Of a stretch of DNA of 64,000 nt, positions 17,945 through 27,533 are shown one piece after another. Origin of the DNA: JAXGTD01 sp040775095 (GTDB taxonomy: Bacteria > Pseudomonadota > Gammaproteobacteria > Chromatiales > Chromatiaceae). Under the pieces are notes generated by a model. The model was not told the DNA's origin and ran no database searches. It was given only the letters and a program-made list of their open reading frames with translations. Both the position numbers and the translations under genes were made by a program. Each line of letters opens with the position of its first letter. Within the stretch, counting starts at the first letter, position 1. The stretch lies in the NCBI GenBank assembly GCA_040775095.1, contig JAXGTD010000006.1, positions 1 through 64,000 on the forward strand. Direction: 5' to 3'.

Positions 17945-20137
17945 TCAAGGCCTCCCCAGCAGGAAGTAGCCAGTCGCCTCGCCGTCCCCGCCGACGCCCA
18001 CACCCAGATAGGCAGGGCCGAGCCAGGTGTCGGCCCCGAGGAAGAGGCTGCTGCCGAAACGGGTCTTGGGCTCGGTGAGGAAGTCGATGGTATCACCGAT
18101 CGCCCCGACCTCCAGCGAGCCGCCGAGGTACACGCCCCGGCCAAGCGGCGGCGTCAGCGTCGCGATCTGGTGATAGTAGATCAGTCCGCCGTAAGCCACC
18201 TGGTTTCCGCGGAACTGCTCGTAGGCATAGCCCGAGAGCTCCTGGAAGCCACCCAGCGTGAACTGGTCGTAATAGGGCATTTCCGCGCCAAAGCTGCTAC
18301 CCAGCCGCGCCCGCCCCGCCAGGGTCTCGCGGCCCCAGCTCTTGGCACCGATCCAGGTGCCGGAGAGGCGGTTGTAGTTCAGGTCCGCCCCCATGGCCGG
18401 CCGCGGAGAGACCAGATCCAGCGTAACGCGCGAACCGGTGCGCGGGACGTATCGGCTGTCGAGCGTGTCCCAGCGAAACATTGCGCGCAGACCAGACTCG
18501 TTGTTCTCGGTCTCCGGCAACGACGGCTGGCCGGTGTCGAGGTCCATGCGCGCGTTGGCCAGCCGCACGCCGATGCGCAGCTCCGCCCGCTCGTCGAACA
18601 GCGTACTGCCCAGATCAAACCCGGCGACAGCGCGGGTGAGGTCGTAGCGAGCAACCCGTTGCGAGCCCTCGAAGACGCTCACGGGGCTACGACCAAGGTA
18701 GACGTATGGTGCAACGAAGCCCGCGCGATCGAGCCGCAATGGCTGATAGAGCTCGGAGAACAGGTCGAGCTCGTTGCCCAGTTGCACGGAGGTCAGCCAC
18801 TCGCCACCGAGTGCGTTGAGCCAGGTACTGCGATAGGTTGCGCGCAGACCGAAGCGGTTGTCGCCGACAAAATCGGACCGGAAACCGAGGCCGAAGCTCA
18901 GGTATCCTGGCCCCCACGACTTCTCCAGTGCGTCGACGATGATCTGGTCGCGTCCACCCACGCGCTCGACCCGATAGCTGATCCGTTCGAAGTCGCCGCG
19001 ACCGTAGAGGTCCTGGATATCGGACTCGAGCTGCTCGCGATCGAACGGCCGCCCCTGCTGATGTGCGATCAATGTCTCGAACAGGTCGGCATTGACCCGG
19101 TCGACCCCGACGATCTGGACCTCGGCGATCTCCTCGCCCAGGACCGGCACGGTTGCCTGACTCGCCTTCCACGCCGCGTACTCGGCCGGGCTGACACTCA
19201 GATGGGCGAGCCGTGCCGCGACCGACCGCGCGGCCCGCTCGCCGGCGGCAATCGCATCGGCCGCCCGTTTGAAGTCGCCGGAACCGATATCGCCCAGATT
19301 CGGCGAGATCAGAATGTCCTTTTGACGGCGCACCTGCGCCAACGACCGCTTGACGTTCTGTTCCGTGAGGATGGCGACCATTTGCCCCATGACCCCGACA
19401 ACGGTCTGCAACTGGTCGCGCGGCAGGTACGAGCTGCCCAGATTGACCGCGATCACGACATCCACGCCCATCCCGCGCGCCACATCCACTGGCAGATTCC
19501 GGACCAGGCCACCGTCCACGTAGAGCCTGTCGTCGATCTCCACCGGCGCGAACGCCCCCGGCACCGACATGCTCGCGCGCATGACCCGCGGCAGCGAGCC
19601 GCGGCTGAAGACCTTCATGTCGCCGTTCTCCAGATTCGTCGCAACGGCCCGATACGGGATCGGGAGATCGTCGAAGTTCTCGACCAGCTCGGCGCCCTTG
19701 ACCAGGTTGGCGAAGAACAGCTCGATCTTCTGGCCGGCCAACGCCCCCTTGGGCAGGCGAAGCTCCCCGTCGCGCACGCCGATGCTGAAGTCCCAGGTTG
19801 GCAGCGCCCTGTCGTCCTTGCGATGCATCGGCCACTGCTGACGTGGCGGCTCGTCCACGAACAGGTCGTCCCAGTCCGCGCTGGTGAGTGCCTGCTCGAG
19901 ACCGGCTGCACTGACCCCACTGGCGTAGGAGCCCCCTACCAGCGCCCCCATGCTCGTACCGGCCACCGCCGCAATCGGGATGCGCATCTCCTCGAGCACC
20001 TTCAAGACCCCGACATGCGCGGCACCGCGGGCCCCACCCCCGCTGAGCACCAGGCCGATGCGCGGCTGCCCGGGTGCGGCGGCAAACAGGGGCATCACAA
20101 GCGTCACCAGCAACGAGAACAACAACAGTCGCTTCAT
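17945..20137 (-). CDS. Patatin-like phospholipase with POTRA and outer-membrane barrel (PlpD-like, type Vd)
   Basis: 730 residues. A signal peptide (1-20) leads into a patatin domain with the oxyanion motif GGGARG (33-38), nucleophile Ser62 in GTSMG and catalytic Asp208 in DGG. A single POTRA-like region lies at about 335-400 (VQIVGVDRVNADLF to GDFERISYRVE). A C-terminal BamA/Omp85-type beta-barrel fills about 400-730 with repeated aromatic-ended strands and ends in GYFLLGRP. This is the architecture of P. aeruginosa PlpD, a type Vd autotransporter with phospholipase A1 activity. GGAG precedes the ATG by nine bases. It converges with the MBL hydrolase gene, leaving 9 bases between the stops. 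Confidence 0.93.
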   Translation of the reverse strand: MKRLLLFSLLVTLVMPLFAAAPGQPRIGLVLSGGGARGAAHVGVLKVLEEMRIPIAAVAGTSMGALVGGSYASGVSAAGLEQALTSADWDDLFVDEPPRQQWPMHRKDDRALPTWDFSIGVRDGELRLPKGALAGQKIELFFANLVKGAELVENFDDLPIPYRAVATNLENGDMKVFSRGSLPRVMRASMSVPGAFAPVEIDDRLYVDGGLVRNLPVDVARGMGVDVVIAVNLGSSYLPRDQLQTVVGVMGQMVAILTEQNVKRSLAQVRRQKDILISPNLGDIGSGDFKRAADAIAAGERAARSVAARLAHLSVSPAEYAAWKASQATVPVLGEEIAEVQIVGVDRVNADLFETLIAHQQGRPFDREQLESDIQDLYGRGDFERISYRVERVGGRDQIIVDALEKSWGPGYLSFGLGFRSDFVGDNRFGLRATYRSTWLNALGGEWLTSVQLGNELDLFSELYQPLRLDRAGFVAPYVYLGRSPVSVFEGSQRVARYDLTRAVAGFDLGSTLFDERAELRIGVRLANARMDLDTGQPSLPETENNESGLRAMFRWDTLDSRYVPRTGSRVTLDLVSPRPAMGADLNYNRLSGTWIGAKSWGRETLAGRARLGSSFGAEMPYYDQFTLGGFQELSGYAYEQFRGNQVAYGGLIYYHQIATLTPPLGRGVYLGGSLEVGAIGDTIDFLTEPKTRFGSSLFLGADTWLGPAYLGVGVGGDGEATGYFLLGRP

Positions 20138-20333
20138 GTCTATAGTCTCCGGAACGGGTCAGCGAATCGCGTCGATTGTCCCCCGCGGGTGTCTGCCCCG
20201 CCAGCGCCAATACGCCCGCCGCGACGCGTCCGGCACGCGTTCATTGGCGACGGAATCCCCGGTGGATCCGAGGCCAGGACCCCGCGCCGGCGTGCGCACG
20301 CAAATGCCGCGGTCATAACCTTTGCGCTGACGC

Positions 20334-20341
20334 GTATACTA
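20334..20341 (+). promoter_or_regulatory. Possible -10 element before the 20367 gene
   Basis: TATACT at 20335-20340 lies about 27 bases before the ATG at 20367, and the start is preceded by GAGGGAGA. The -35 region is unconvincing, so this is tentative. Confidence 0.3.
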
Positions 20342-20366
20342 GGACCAGGAACCGAGGGAGACAGCG

Positions 20367-21182
20367 ATGCCCAAGACCGATACGACCCATGGCAGCACCA
20401 CCCGCCGGCCCTGGGTTCGCGCGCGCACCGCGGGAAATGCGGCACCCCAGAGCGTCACGACGTCCAAGGCGAGAGCATCGGCCAAGGCCCCGACCAGGAC
20501 CGCGGCCGAGTCGGACAAGCCCGCCAAGCGGTTCGTTCAGCCCTTTGTATTCGATGACGTGCAGCGCGGGATGATCACGGGCGCCCTCGAGGCCGCCGAT
20601 ATCGGCGATCCCACCGGACGCGCCATCTTTATCGGCGCAATCGCCTACGAGCTGGCCGCGTTTCGGGCCGAGGCGGCGCAGCGAGCCCCCTCCCCGCCCG
20701 CGCAGCCCGAACCCAAGGCCGCGCCGGCTGCCGCCCCCACCCAGGACCACCCCCTGAGCGCCCTTTCGCGCTCCGCGGCACAGTTGGTGTCGCAGATCGA
20801 GCAGATCGATGAAGCCGCGCGCACGACCTTGTCGGAGGCATTGAAGCGCACCGACCGCTTTGCTCGGGGCTATGGTGCCGACTATCTCGAGGCCCTGCGC
20901 GCGGAGTTGCATCGTATCGCGCTCGCCGCCGAGGCCGCGGACCCGCCCGCACCACCGAAACCGAGACCGCGCCCCAGGCGAGCCAAGCCGATCGATCCGG
21001 CGACGATCAGCTTCATTCGGTTCGCCGCGAAGGCCTATGCCGAATCCCTGGAGCAGGCCCCGACGCCGGCCCTGTCCGGGCCGTTCGCCGAGGTCCTCCG
21101 GACCATCGCCGAGGCCACCGACACACCGCTGCAGATCAACGCGCGCGCCTTGAAACAGGCACTGCAAGCCGCCGACACCTGA
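20367..21182 (+). CDS. Protein of unknown function, Ala/Pro-rich
   Basis: 271 residues, not recognised. Residues 1-50 are basic and low in complexity (Thr, Arg, Ala, Lys). A first ordered segment follows at about 52-95 (FVQPFVFDDVQRGMITGALEAADIGD, then FIGAIAYELAAFRAE). After an Ala/Pro linker comes a helical segment at about 130-190. A basic Pro-rich linker (PPKPRPRPRRAK) leads to a last helical segment (PATISFIRFAAKAYAESLEQ to the end). There is no signal peptide, membrane segment or enzyme motif. The basic tail and the size would fit a nucleoid- or inclusion-associated protein, but nothing here proves that. A good ribosome site and strong coding bias support a real gene. Confidence 0.7.
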   Translation: MPKTDTTHGSTTRRPWVRARTAGNAAPQSVTTSKARASAKAPTRTAAESDKPAKRFVQPFVFDDVQRGMITGALEAADIGDPTGRAIFIGAIAYELAAFRAEAAQRAPSPPAQPEPKAAPAAAPTQDHPLSALSRSAAQLVSQIEQIDEAARTTLSEALKRTDRFARGYGADYLEALRAELHRIALAAEAADPPAPPKPRPRPRRAKPIDPATISFIRFAAKAYAESLEQAPTPALSGPFAEVLRTIAEATDTPLQINARALKQALQAADT

Positions 21183-21339
21183 CCCCGGGCGGTGCCTTGA
21201 GCAGGCCAACCCCGTGTGATCCGGGTACGCGCCCAACGGCCACGCCGTGCGGGTACCGCGCCGTGGCCAGCCCCGGATCGCCGCGAGCGCGGGGTTGCCC
21301 GCGGGTCGCCAACGGACCCAACGTCGTGGGCGGTGACTC

Positions 21340-21350
21340 GGTTACAATGA
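21340..21350 (+). promoter_or_regulatory. Possible -10 element before the DUF349 gene
   Basis: TACAAT at 21343-21348 lies 32 bases before the ATG at 21380. No strong -35 hexamer is visible 16-18 bases upstream. Tentative. Confidence 0.3.
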
Positions 21351-21379
21351 CCGCCTAACGCAGCACAAGCCAGGCCGCC

Positions 21380-24229
21380 ATGTTTCTCAAGCGACTTTTC
21401 GGGCACACCTCCGCGACCGAAACCATCGACGACGACCAAGGACATCTGGCCGAGACCGCCCGCAATGCGGAAAGGCCCACCGACCGCCGCGATGCCTGCC
21501 GTCGACTCGTCGCCCTCGACACCCTGCAGCAGATCGCCGAGCGCGATACGGATGCCGGCGTTCGTGAGCTCGCCAGCGCGCGCTTTCGCCGACTGTTGTG
21601 CGGACTCGACCCACTGGCGCCCCCGCTCGAAGAGAGGCTGGCGCAGATTGCCGGCGTCGAGGACATGCCGCTGCTCAACCACGTCGCGACCGACGCGGTG
21701 GAGCCGGCGCTGCGGCGCGCGGCCCTCGCTAGGGTGCAGTCGCAAAGCGTTCTGGCGACCTGCGCGGTCCATGATGGTCTGGCCTCCAACCGGGTTTTCG
21801 CCGCGGAGCGGGTCGAAGACAAATCGGCCCTCGAGCGGTTGATCAAGCAGATCGGCAAACGCGATAAGAACGTGTATCGCATCGCCCGTCTCAAGCTCAA
21901 GCACATTGCCGAGCAGGAGGAGCGGCCACGCCAGGTCCGCGCCCAGTCGGCGTCCCTGTGCGAAAAGCTCGAGCGGCTGGGCCGGTTCGAGCAATGGATT
22001 CAGGACCGTGCGGTACTGTCCCTGATCGATCAGCAATGGACCGAGATCGAGGCCGAGGTCGAACCATCCGACCGGGCGCGTTTCGTCCAGTTGCGGACCA
22101 CTTTCCTGGCCGGCTATGACGCCTACGCGCGGGAGAATGCGGCCCAGCTCGCCGAGCAACGGGCGCATGAGGCCGCCGGCGAGGAAAAACGGCGGTTGAT
22201 CGCGCACCTCGAGGCAGCCACCAGCTTGTCGGCCACCGTGGACATCGACCAGCTGCTGGCCGAGACCGAGGCGGCCTGGCGGGCGGCGGGCACTGCCGGG
22301 GAGAGCGCGGACGCGCGGCTCCAGCAGGCCTACGCGGCAGGCGTCGCGGCACTCGGCGAGCGTCGGCGCACCATCGCCGCAGAGGCGCGGCGTGGGGAGG
22401 CCTGCGAGCGGTTGCAGGCCGACGCCCAGAAGACACTCGACGCGGGCACCATTGATCGCGCGGCGTTGAAGGAGCTCAAGCGCCGGCTCGAGCGCCTCGG
22501 CCACGACCATGCCGAGGCCGCCGGCCCGCGTGAGGCCATCGAGCACATCGAGACACGGTTGAGGAAGCAGCAGGCGCAGATCACGCGCAAGCTCGCGACC
22601 CTGCCGGAGCGTCTTGCCGAGCTCGACCATCATTTCGTCCAGGGAGAGCTGAAGAAGGCAGAGCCGCTCTATCAGAGCATCGTGGCCACCCTGGAACACG
22701 CCCGCGCCGCCGGTCTGCCAGCGCGAGATCTGGCACCAACGGAGAACCACCTCAAGCGCATCGCGCCGCAGCTGTTGGAGTTGCAACGCTGGCGCCGCTG
22801 GAGCGCCGACCAGCACCGCGAGGACCTCTGTGCGGAGGTCGAGACCCTGATCGACGACGAGCGCCCCCTGGAGTCGATCGCCGGTCGCCTCCAGGCGGTC
22901 CAGGACGCGTGGCGCGACCTCGACCGCGGCGGCGCGCCGGCACGGGACGCCCTGTGGCAACGTTTTCACGCCGCGGCCGAGCGGGTCCACGAACGCTGCC
23001 GACCCTTTCTCGACGAGCTGGCGGCACGACGCGAGGCGAACCGGGAGGCCCGCGAGTCCCTCTGCCGCAAGCTCGAGGAGTTCCTGGACAAGGTCGATTG
23101 GGAGCGCGTCGACTGGAAGAAGGCCGCCCGTGCCGAGCGCGAGATGCGCCAGGCCTGGGCAGCCATCGGGCCGGTCGACGGGCGCCATCACCGCCCCCTC
23201 GAGGGTCGTTTCCGCAAAGACCTGCGCCGCCTCGACAAGATCCTCGCCGAGGAGCGCGCCCGCAATCAGCAGCTCAAGCGCGACCTGATACGCCAGATGC
23301 AAGCGTTGGCCGAGCAACCGGATCTGGATCGTGCCATCGATGCGGCCAAGGCACTGCAACAGCAATGGCACACCACGGTCCCGGCCCACCAACGCGACGA
23401 GAACGCCCTGTGGAGGACGTTCCGAGGCGCCAGTGATACCCTGTTTGCACGCCGTGTGGCCAAACACGAGGCCCGCCAGGCGGAGCTGACCGAGAACCTC
23501 GCCGAGCGCGAACGCATCTGCCAGCAGGCACTGGATCTGGCCAATGAGGCGAGGGATGCCGAGCTGTTGCAGCACGAGCTCAAGCGCCTCCAGACGCTCT
23601 GGCGCGACACCGAGGCGCTGCCGCTACCGCGCTCGGCCGTGAGCACGCTCAACCGACGCTGGAACGAGGCCCACGCCGCCGTTCTGGCACGTCATGAGAT
23701 GCTGCACGACACGCGGCATTGGGAGGCCCTGACCCAACTCGCGGACCAGTCAAGGTTCCTCGACCAGACCGCGCACCAGATCGTTGACGGTGCCGCGTCC
23801 CTCACCCCGGAGTCGCTCAGACAGGCATGGAGCGCCCTGCCCCGTCAAGACGACACGGTGCTGCAGCAACGTCTCGACGGGATTTTTAGCCTCTTGCTGA
23901 CCGCGCTCGAGGATGCGGCGCAGAGGGAGGCACTGGCACAACGGATGCACGACGGCCAAACGCGGCGCGAAACACTCTGCCTGCACCTGGAGATCACGGC
24001 CCGACTGGAATCCCCGCCGGAGTTGCGGACCCGTCGGCTCGAGCTGCAGGTGGCCCGTCTGAAGGAGCGGATGGGCGAAGGCGAGGACGATCCGCTTGCC
24101 GGCGCGACCCGGCTGCTGCAGGACTGGTACCTGTGCGCGCCGGCCACGGCCTCGAGCGCACTGGCCGAACGCTTCGCCCGCGTGTATCGCGCCCTGCGAC
24201 ACCCGCGGCCTGAGACCGCACCAGCCTGA
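21380..24229 (+). CDS. DUF349 repeat protein
   Basis: 949 residues, almost wholly helical and highly charged. DUF349 modules recur through the middle and C-terminal parts, recognisable by the pattern W-x-RF then a charged helix: ALWQRFHAAAERVHERC (about 525), EGRFRKDLRRLDKILAEERA (about 615), ALWRTFRGASDTLFARR (about 675) and TLNRRWNEAHAAVLARHE (about 755). The N-terminus MFLKRLFG and the helical repeats at 30-180 are also typical of proteobacterial DUF349 proteins. The biochemical function of the family is not established. Length and layout look intact. The predicted structure is an extended coiled or alpha-solenoid scaffold; the location is presumably cytoplasmic. Confidence 0.88.
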   Translation: MFLKRLFGHTSATETIDDDQGHLAETARNAERPTDRRDACRRLVALDTLQQIAERDTDAGVRELASARFRRLLCGLDPLAPPLEERLAQIAGVEDMPLLNHVATDAVEPALRRAALARVQSQSVLATCAVHDGLASNRVFAAERVEDKSALERLIKQIGKRDKNVYRIARLKLKHIAEQEERPRQVRAQSASLCEKLERLGRFEQWIQDRAVLSLIDQQWTEIEAEVEPSDRARFVQLRTTFLAGYDAYARENAAQLAEQRAHEAAGEEKRRLIAHLEAATSLSATVDIDQLLAETEAAWRAAGTAGESADARLQQAYAAGVAALGERRRTIAAEARRGEACERLQADAQKTLDAGTIDRAALKELKRRLERLGHDHAEAAGPREAIEHIETRLRKQQAQITRKLATLPERLAELDHHFVQGELKKAEPLYQSIVATLEHARAAGLPARDLAPTENHLKRIAPQLLELQRWRRWSADQHREDLCAEVETLIDDERPLESIAGRLQAVQDAWRDLDRGGAPARDALWQRFHAAAERVHERCRPFLDELAARREANREARESLCRKLEEFLDKVDWERVDWKKAARAEREMRQAWAAIGPVDGRHHRPLEGRFRKDLRRLDKILAEERARNQQLKRDLIRQMQALAEQPDLDRAIDAAKALQQQWHTTVPAHQRDENALWRTFRGASDTLFARRVAKHEARQAELTENLAERERICQQALDLANEARDAELLQHELKRLQTLWRDTEALPLPRSAVSTLNRRWNEAHAAVLARHEMLHDTRHWEALTQLADQSRFLDQTAHQIVDGAASLTPESLRQAWSALPRQDDTVLQQRLDGIFSLLLTALEDAAQREALAQRMHDGQTRRETLCLHLEITARLESPPELRTRRLELQVARLKERMGEGEDDPLAGATRLLQDWYLCAPATASSALAERFARVYRALRHPRPETAPA

Positions 24230-24261
24230 GTCGCGTCCGTCGAATCCGGGCCTGTCCCTGC

Positions 24262-24497
24262 GGTATCCCCAAATTATCGGTCCGAAAGACAGGGGGTTAC
24301 AGCCTTACTCGTGGACAGGTCTGCCGCGCACATCCACTACGCTGCCGTTCTCCGTCGGCTCGCCCGCAAGCGGACTCCTACGCCGAGCGGTGTCGGCGGC
24401 CCGTAGGAGCCCACTTGCGGGCGACACGCAGGCTTTGCAGAAGCGGTTTGGCAGCCGACACACCGCCTCGAGGCGGCTGTGAATTTGTGGGGATACC
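24262..24497. repeat. Inverted-repeat-bounded intergenic element containing a REPIN
   Basis: A 14-base arm at 24262-24275 (GGTATCCCC then AAATT) is repeated inverted at 24482-24497, with two extra bases between the two blocks of the right arm. The 236-base unit carries the REPIN in its middle and no gene. The arrangement resembles a small non-autonomous element, but no target-site duplication was recognised. Confidence 0.5.
24360..24424. repeat. REPIN (two inverted REP sequences)
   Basis: TCGCCCGCAAG..CTCCTACG at 24360-24382 and CGTAGGAG..CTTGCGGGCGA at 24402-24424 are near-perfect inverted copies separated by 19 bases. The core GTAGGAGC-N-CACTTGCGGGCGA matches the REP sequences of pseudomonads and other gammaproteobacteria, which are mobilised by RAYT transposases. 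The fold lies downstream of the DUF349 gene and could also stabilise or end its transcript. No RAYT gene is in this window. Confidence 0.75.
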
Positions 24498-24550
24498 TCG
24501 AGACCTGTCCTGAAAGCGTGACGCCGACAGTGCCTTCGCGGACGCGAATC

Positions 24551-24660
24551 AAATGCCTACCGGGCATTGACCCCGCCCCATTCTCAAGCGCATGGGGCGC
24601 ATTGGGAATGCCGGACCCTCCATGGCGCGGACCGGAAGGTTCTCAACCCGCGTTTCCCCG
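24551..24660. repeat. Dispersed hairpin repeat, copy A
   Basis: About 110 bases starting AAATGCCT and ending GCGTTTCCCCG. The core is CCATTCTCAAGCG...GGGAATGCC followed by GGACCCTCCATGG. The first two parts pair as a stem, since CATTCTCAAG is roughly complementary to the GGGAATG side. The same start, core and end appear at 27534-27676 (copy B), and the core recurs at 28233-28294 (copy C). Confidence 0.6.
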
Positions 24661-24761
24661 AGACGGCGGGATGGACACCCTCCCCCAGGGCATCGGATGC
24701 GCCGCCTTGCCCAGCCGCGTTCCCCGATCGAGCCGGTGCCGCCCGCGGCACAGAGCGGACC

Positions 24762-25805
24762 TCACACCGATCGCGTTCCCGGCGACTCCAAACGGCCGCC
24801 GAGTGGACGCGGGCGACGCCAGAAGCGACGTAGGTCGCCGCGACCGATGTCCCAGCGCTGCCCGTTGCAGGGGTCGATGACGATCCCGCTGGCATTGCCC
24901 GCGCGAAGCGCGCGCAATGCCGGCACCAGCCAGCGCTCGAGTGCCTCGGCGGCGGCCACCCAGGCGGCATCGTCCTGATCGAGGACCGGGTCCAGCAGCC
25001 GATCCCAGATCGCGAGCGTGCAGGCGGACATCCTCAACCACCGCGCGTCCAGGCTCGCCGGCAACGGGGCGCACGCGATGTCCGCGGCCATCGCGAGTCC
25101 TCGGGCCAGAGGGTCCTGCCCCAGCACCCGCGTGGGCAGCCCCGCCGGGGATGGCCGCTGCCAGATCCCGCCGCCTGAGATCCAGAGCCCGTTCACGCTG
25201 GGTCGACCCTGGGCCTCGCGGCGCTGGTTGACCGGCGATTGGAACAGCAGCATCTGGGCCTCGTTCATCAGGCTGGCCCAACGGCCCGCGTCGGGGCCGG
25301 TCGGAAGCCAGCGATCCACATGCTGGCCAATGGCCCGCGACAACGGCTGCGTCTCCAGTTGGGGTGCCCACGCGCATTCCAGATACCAGCGCCGCGGGTT
25401 CGGGGCGGCAAAGTGCAGCCCGTCCCGCGCGAAATGCGTGTTGAGCTCCGCCACGAGCGCATCGGCCTCGATCTGGCTGATCTCGAGATGCCGGACGTCG
25501 AACAGCCGCAGCAGATCCCGATCGGCTCGCAGATGGACCGGGTCCGCGTGCATGCAGAAGCCCCCGCGGTCCCAATCAGGGTCGTCGGCGGCCCGGCAGT
25601 AGGGCGCGCTTGCGGCGACACCGAAGCGCCCCAGCAGGGCAGCGGTGAGATCGATCCCGAGGGTGGCCGAGCGACGACCCCGGGTCAGTAACAGGTCCAG
25701 GACAGGGGTCTTGACGGGCCTGTCGGATGATAATGCGACGGGGCCCAACAGCCCCGGGATCAGCAATTCGATGACAGTGCCTTCGGCTGCTGTGTGCATG
25801 GGCAT
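24762..25805 (-). CDS. Conserved protein of the RpfE-like / COG4255 group
   Basis: 347 residues, cytoplasmic, no membrane segments. Features shared with the conserved bacterial family annotated as RpfE-type regulatory protein or phosphoglycerate mutase-like are an N-terminal FGV.. ASAPYCRAAD segment, the HADPVHLRADRDLLRLFD motif (about residues 84-101), PRRWYLE, NEAQMLLFQSPVN and NGLWISGGG. These motifs place it with an alkaline-phosphatase-fold family, but the metal-binding residues of true iPGM are not evident. The gene name in Xanthomonas (rpfE) does not by itself tell the activity. It is 76 bases downstream of prfC on the same strand. Confidence 0.65.
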   Translation of the reverse strand: MPMHTAAEGTVIELLIPGLLGPVALSSDRPVKTPVLDLLLTRGRRSATLGIDLTAALLGRFGVAASAPYCRAADDPDWDRGGFCMHADPVHLRADRDLLRLFDVRHLEISQIEADALVAELNTHFARDGLHFAAPNPRRWYLECAWAPQLETQPLSRAIGQHVDRWLPTGPDAGRWASLMNEAQMLLFQSPVNQRREAQGRPSVNGLWISGGGIWQRPSPAGLPTRVLGQDPLARGLAMAADIACAPLPASLDARWLRMSACTLAIWDRLLDPVLDQDDAAWVAAAEALERWLVPALRALRAGNASGIVIDPCNGQRWDIGRGDLRRFWRRPRPLGGRLESPGTRSV

Positions 25806-25881
25806 GCGTGGTCACCTCGGGAGACCCGCCGGAGCCGGGCTGGAGCGGGGCTATCGAGGCCGCGGAGCGCCCCTTCGAAGG

Positions 25882-27462
25882 TTACAACTCTCGCGTCGCG
25901 AGGAAATGGATATCCGGCCAACGTTCCTGGGTCAGTTCCAGATTGACCCGGGTCGGGGCCAGATAGACGAGTTGATCGTCGCCGTCCAGGGCGAGATTCT
26001 CGTGCGCCTTTTCCCGGAATCGCGCGAGCATCTTCGGGTCGGTGCAGCGCACCCAGCGCGCCGTGTGGACGTTCACCGGCTCGACGACGGCCTCGACGCC
26101 GTACTCGTCCTTAAGACGATAGGCGGCGACATCGAACTGAAGGATGCCGACCGCGCCCAGGATCAGATCGTTGTTCTTCAGCGGCCGAAAGACCTGCGTT
26201 GCGCCCTCCTCGCACAGCTGCAACACGCCCTTCTGCAAGGATTTGGTCTTGAGCGGATCCTTCAGCACCACCCGACGGAATAGCTCCGGGGCAAAGTATG
26301 GCACGCCCTCGTACTTGAGGTCTTCACCCTCGGTAAAGGTGTCGCCAATCTGGATCGTGCCGTGGTTGTGCAGGCCAATGATGTCGCCGGGCCAGGCCTC
26401 TTCCACGCGTCGACGCTCATCAGCCTGAAAGGTGATGGCGTTGGCGACCTGCACGGTCTTACCCAGGCGCACGTGGCGTATCTTCATGCCCTGCGTGTAG
26501 CTCCCGGAACAGACCCGCAGGAAGGCGACGCGGTCACGGTGGGCCGGGTCCATGTTTGCCTGAATCTTGAAGACAAAGCCGGTGAATTTCTCCTCGCCGG
26601 GCATCACCGTGCGTTCCCGCGTCGGGCGCGGCCGCGGCGTCGGCGCATACGCCACGAACGCGTCGAGCAGCTCCTTGACACCAAAATTGTTGATGGCCGA
26701 ACCGAAGAAGACCGGGGTCTGTCTGCCAACGCGGTAGGCCTCGAGGTCCAGCGGGTGGCTCGCACCCTGCACCAGCTCCATCTCCTCGCGCAGCTCGGCC
26801 GCCTGATCGCCGAGCAGCTCGTCCATGCGCGGATTGTCGATCCCCTCGATCACCACCCCGGTCTGGATCCTCCCACCATGGGTTGCGCTGAAAAGATGGG
26901 TGCGATCGTGGCGCAGATCGTAGACGCCCTTGAAGCGCTTACCCATACCAATGGGCCAGGTGATGGGCGCGCATTGGATCTTCAGGATGTCTTCCACCTC
27001 GTCCAGGATCTCGACGGCATCGCGCCCCTCGCGATCGAGCTTGTTGACGAAGGTGAGGATCGGCGTTTCACGCAGCCGGCACACATCCATGAGCTTGATG
27101 GTGCGTTCCTCGACGCCCTTGGCCGCGTCGATGACCATCAGGGCCGAGTCCACCGCGGTCAGCGTGCGATAGGTGTCCTCGGAGAAGTCCTCGTGCCCGG
27201 GGGTGTCGAGCAGATTGACGATCGCACCGTCGTAGGGAAACTGCATGACCGACGAGGTCACCGAGATACCCCGCTGCTTCTCCAGCTCCATCCAGTCGGA
27301 GGTGGCATGGCGGGCGGCCTTGCGTCCCTTGACGGTCCCGGCGAGCTGGATGGCGCCGCCGAACAACAACAACTTCTCGGTGAGTGTGGTCTTACCGGCG
27401 TCGGGATGGGAGATGATGGCGAAGGTTCTGCGTTTGGCGAGTTGCTCTGCGAGCTGTGACAT
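25882..27462 (-). CDS. prfC: Peptide chain release factor 3
   Basis: 526 residues (E. coli RF3 has 529). RF3 is the GTPase that removes RF1 and RF2 from the ribosome after termination. The GTPase motifs are G1 SHPDAGKTTLTEKLL near the N-terminus, G3 DTPGHEDFSEDTYR and G4 NKLDREGRD. The C-terminal RF3-specific domain holds GAVGILQFDVAAYRLKDEYGVE and ends LATREL. The gene is complete and typical, and the intergenic repeat B lies just upstream of its start. Confidence 0.97.
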   Translation of the reverse strand: MSQLAEQLAKRRTFAIISHPDAGKTTLTEKLLLFGGAIQLAGTVKGRKAARHATSDWMELEKQRGISVTSSVMQFPYDGAIVNLLDTPGHEDFSEDTYRTLTAVDSALMVIDAAKGVEERTIKLMDVCRLRETPILTFVNKLDREGRDAVEILDEVEDILKIQCAPITWPIGMGKRFKGVYDLRHDRTHLFSATHGGRIQTGVVIEGIDNPRMDELLGDQAAELREEMELVQGASHPLDLEAYRVGRQTPVFFGSAINNFGVKELLDAFVAYAPTPRPRPTRERTVMPGEEKFTGFVFKIQANMDPAHRDRVAFLRVCSGSYTQGMKIRHVRLGKTVQVANAITFQADERRRVEEAWPGDIIGLHNHGTIQIGDTFTEGEDLKYEGVPYFAPELFRRVVLKDPLKTKSLQKGVLQLCEEGATQVFRPLKNNDLILGAVGILQFDVAAYRLKDEYGVEAVVEPVNVHTARWVRCTDPKMLARFREKAHENLALDGDDQLVYLAPTRVNLELTQERWPDIHFLATREL

Positions 27463-27533
27463 GAGGACGGGGCCCTGACCGGCGCGACGACTTTGGCAAA
27501 CCGCCTATGATAGCCCGAAGGAAATGCTGATTA

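Noticed and set aside
24762..25805. Functional cofactor-independent phosphoglycerate mutase
   Set aside because: Length and motifs fit the RpfE-like family; the metal-binding residues of true iPGM were not found.
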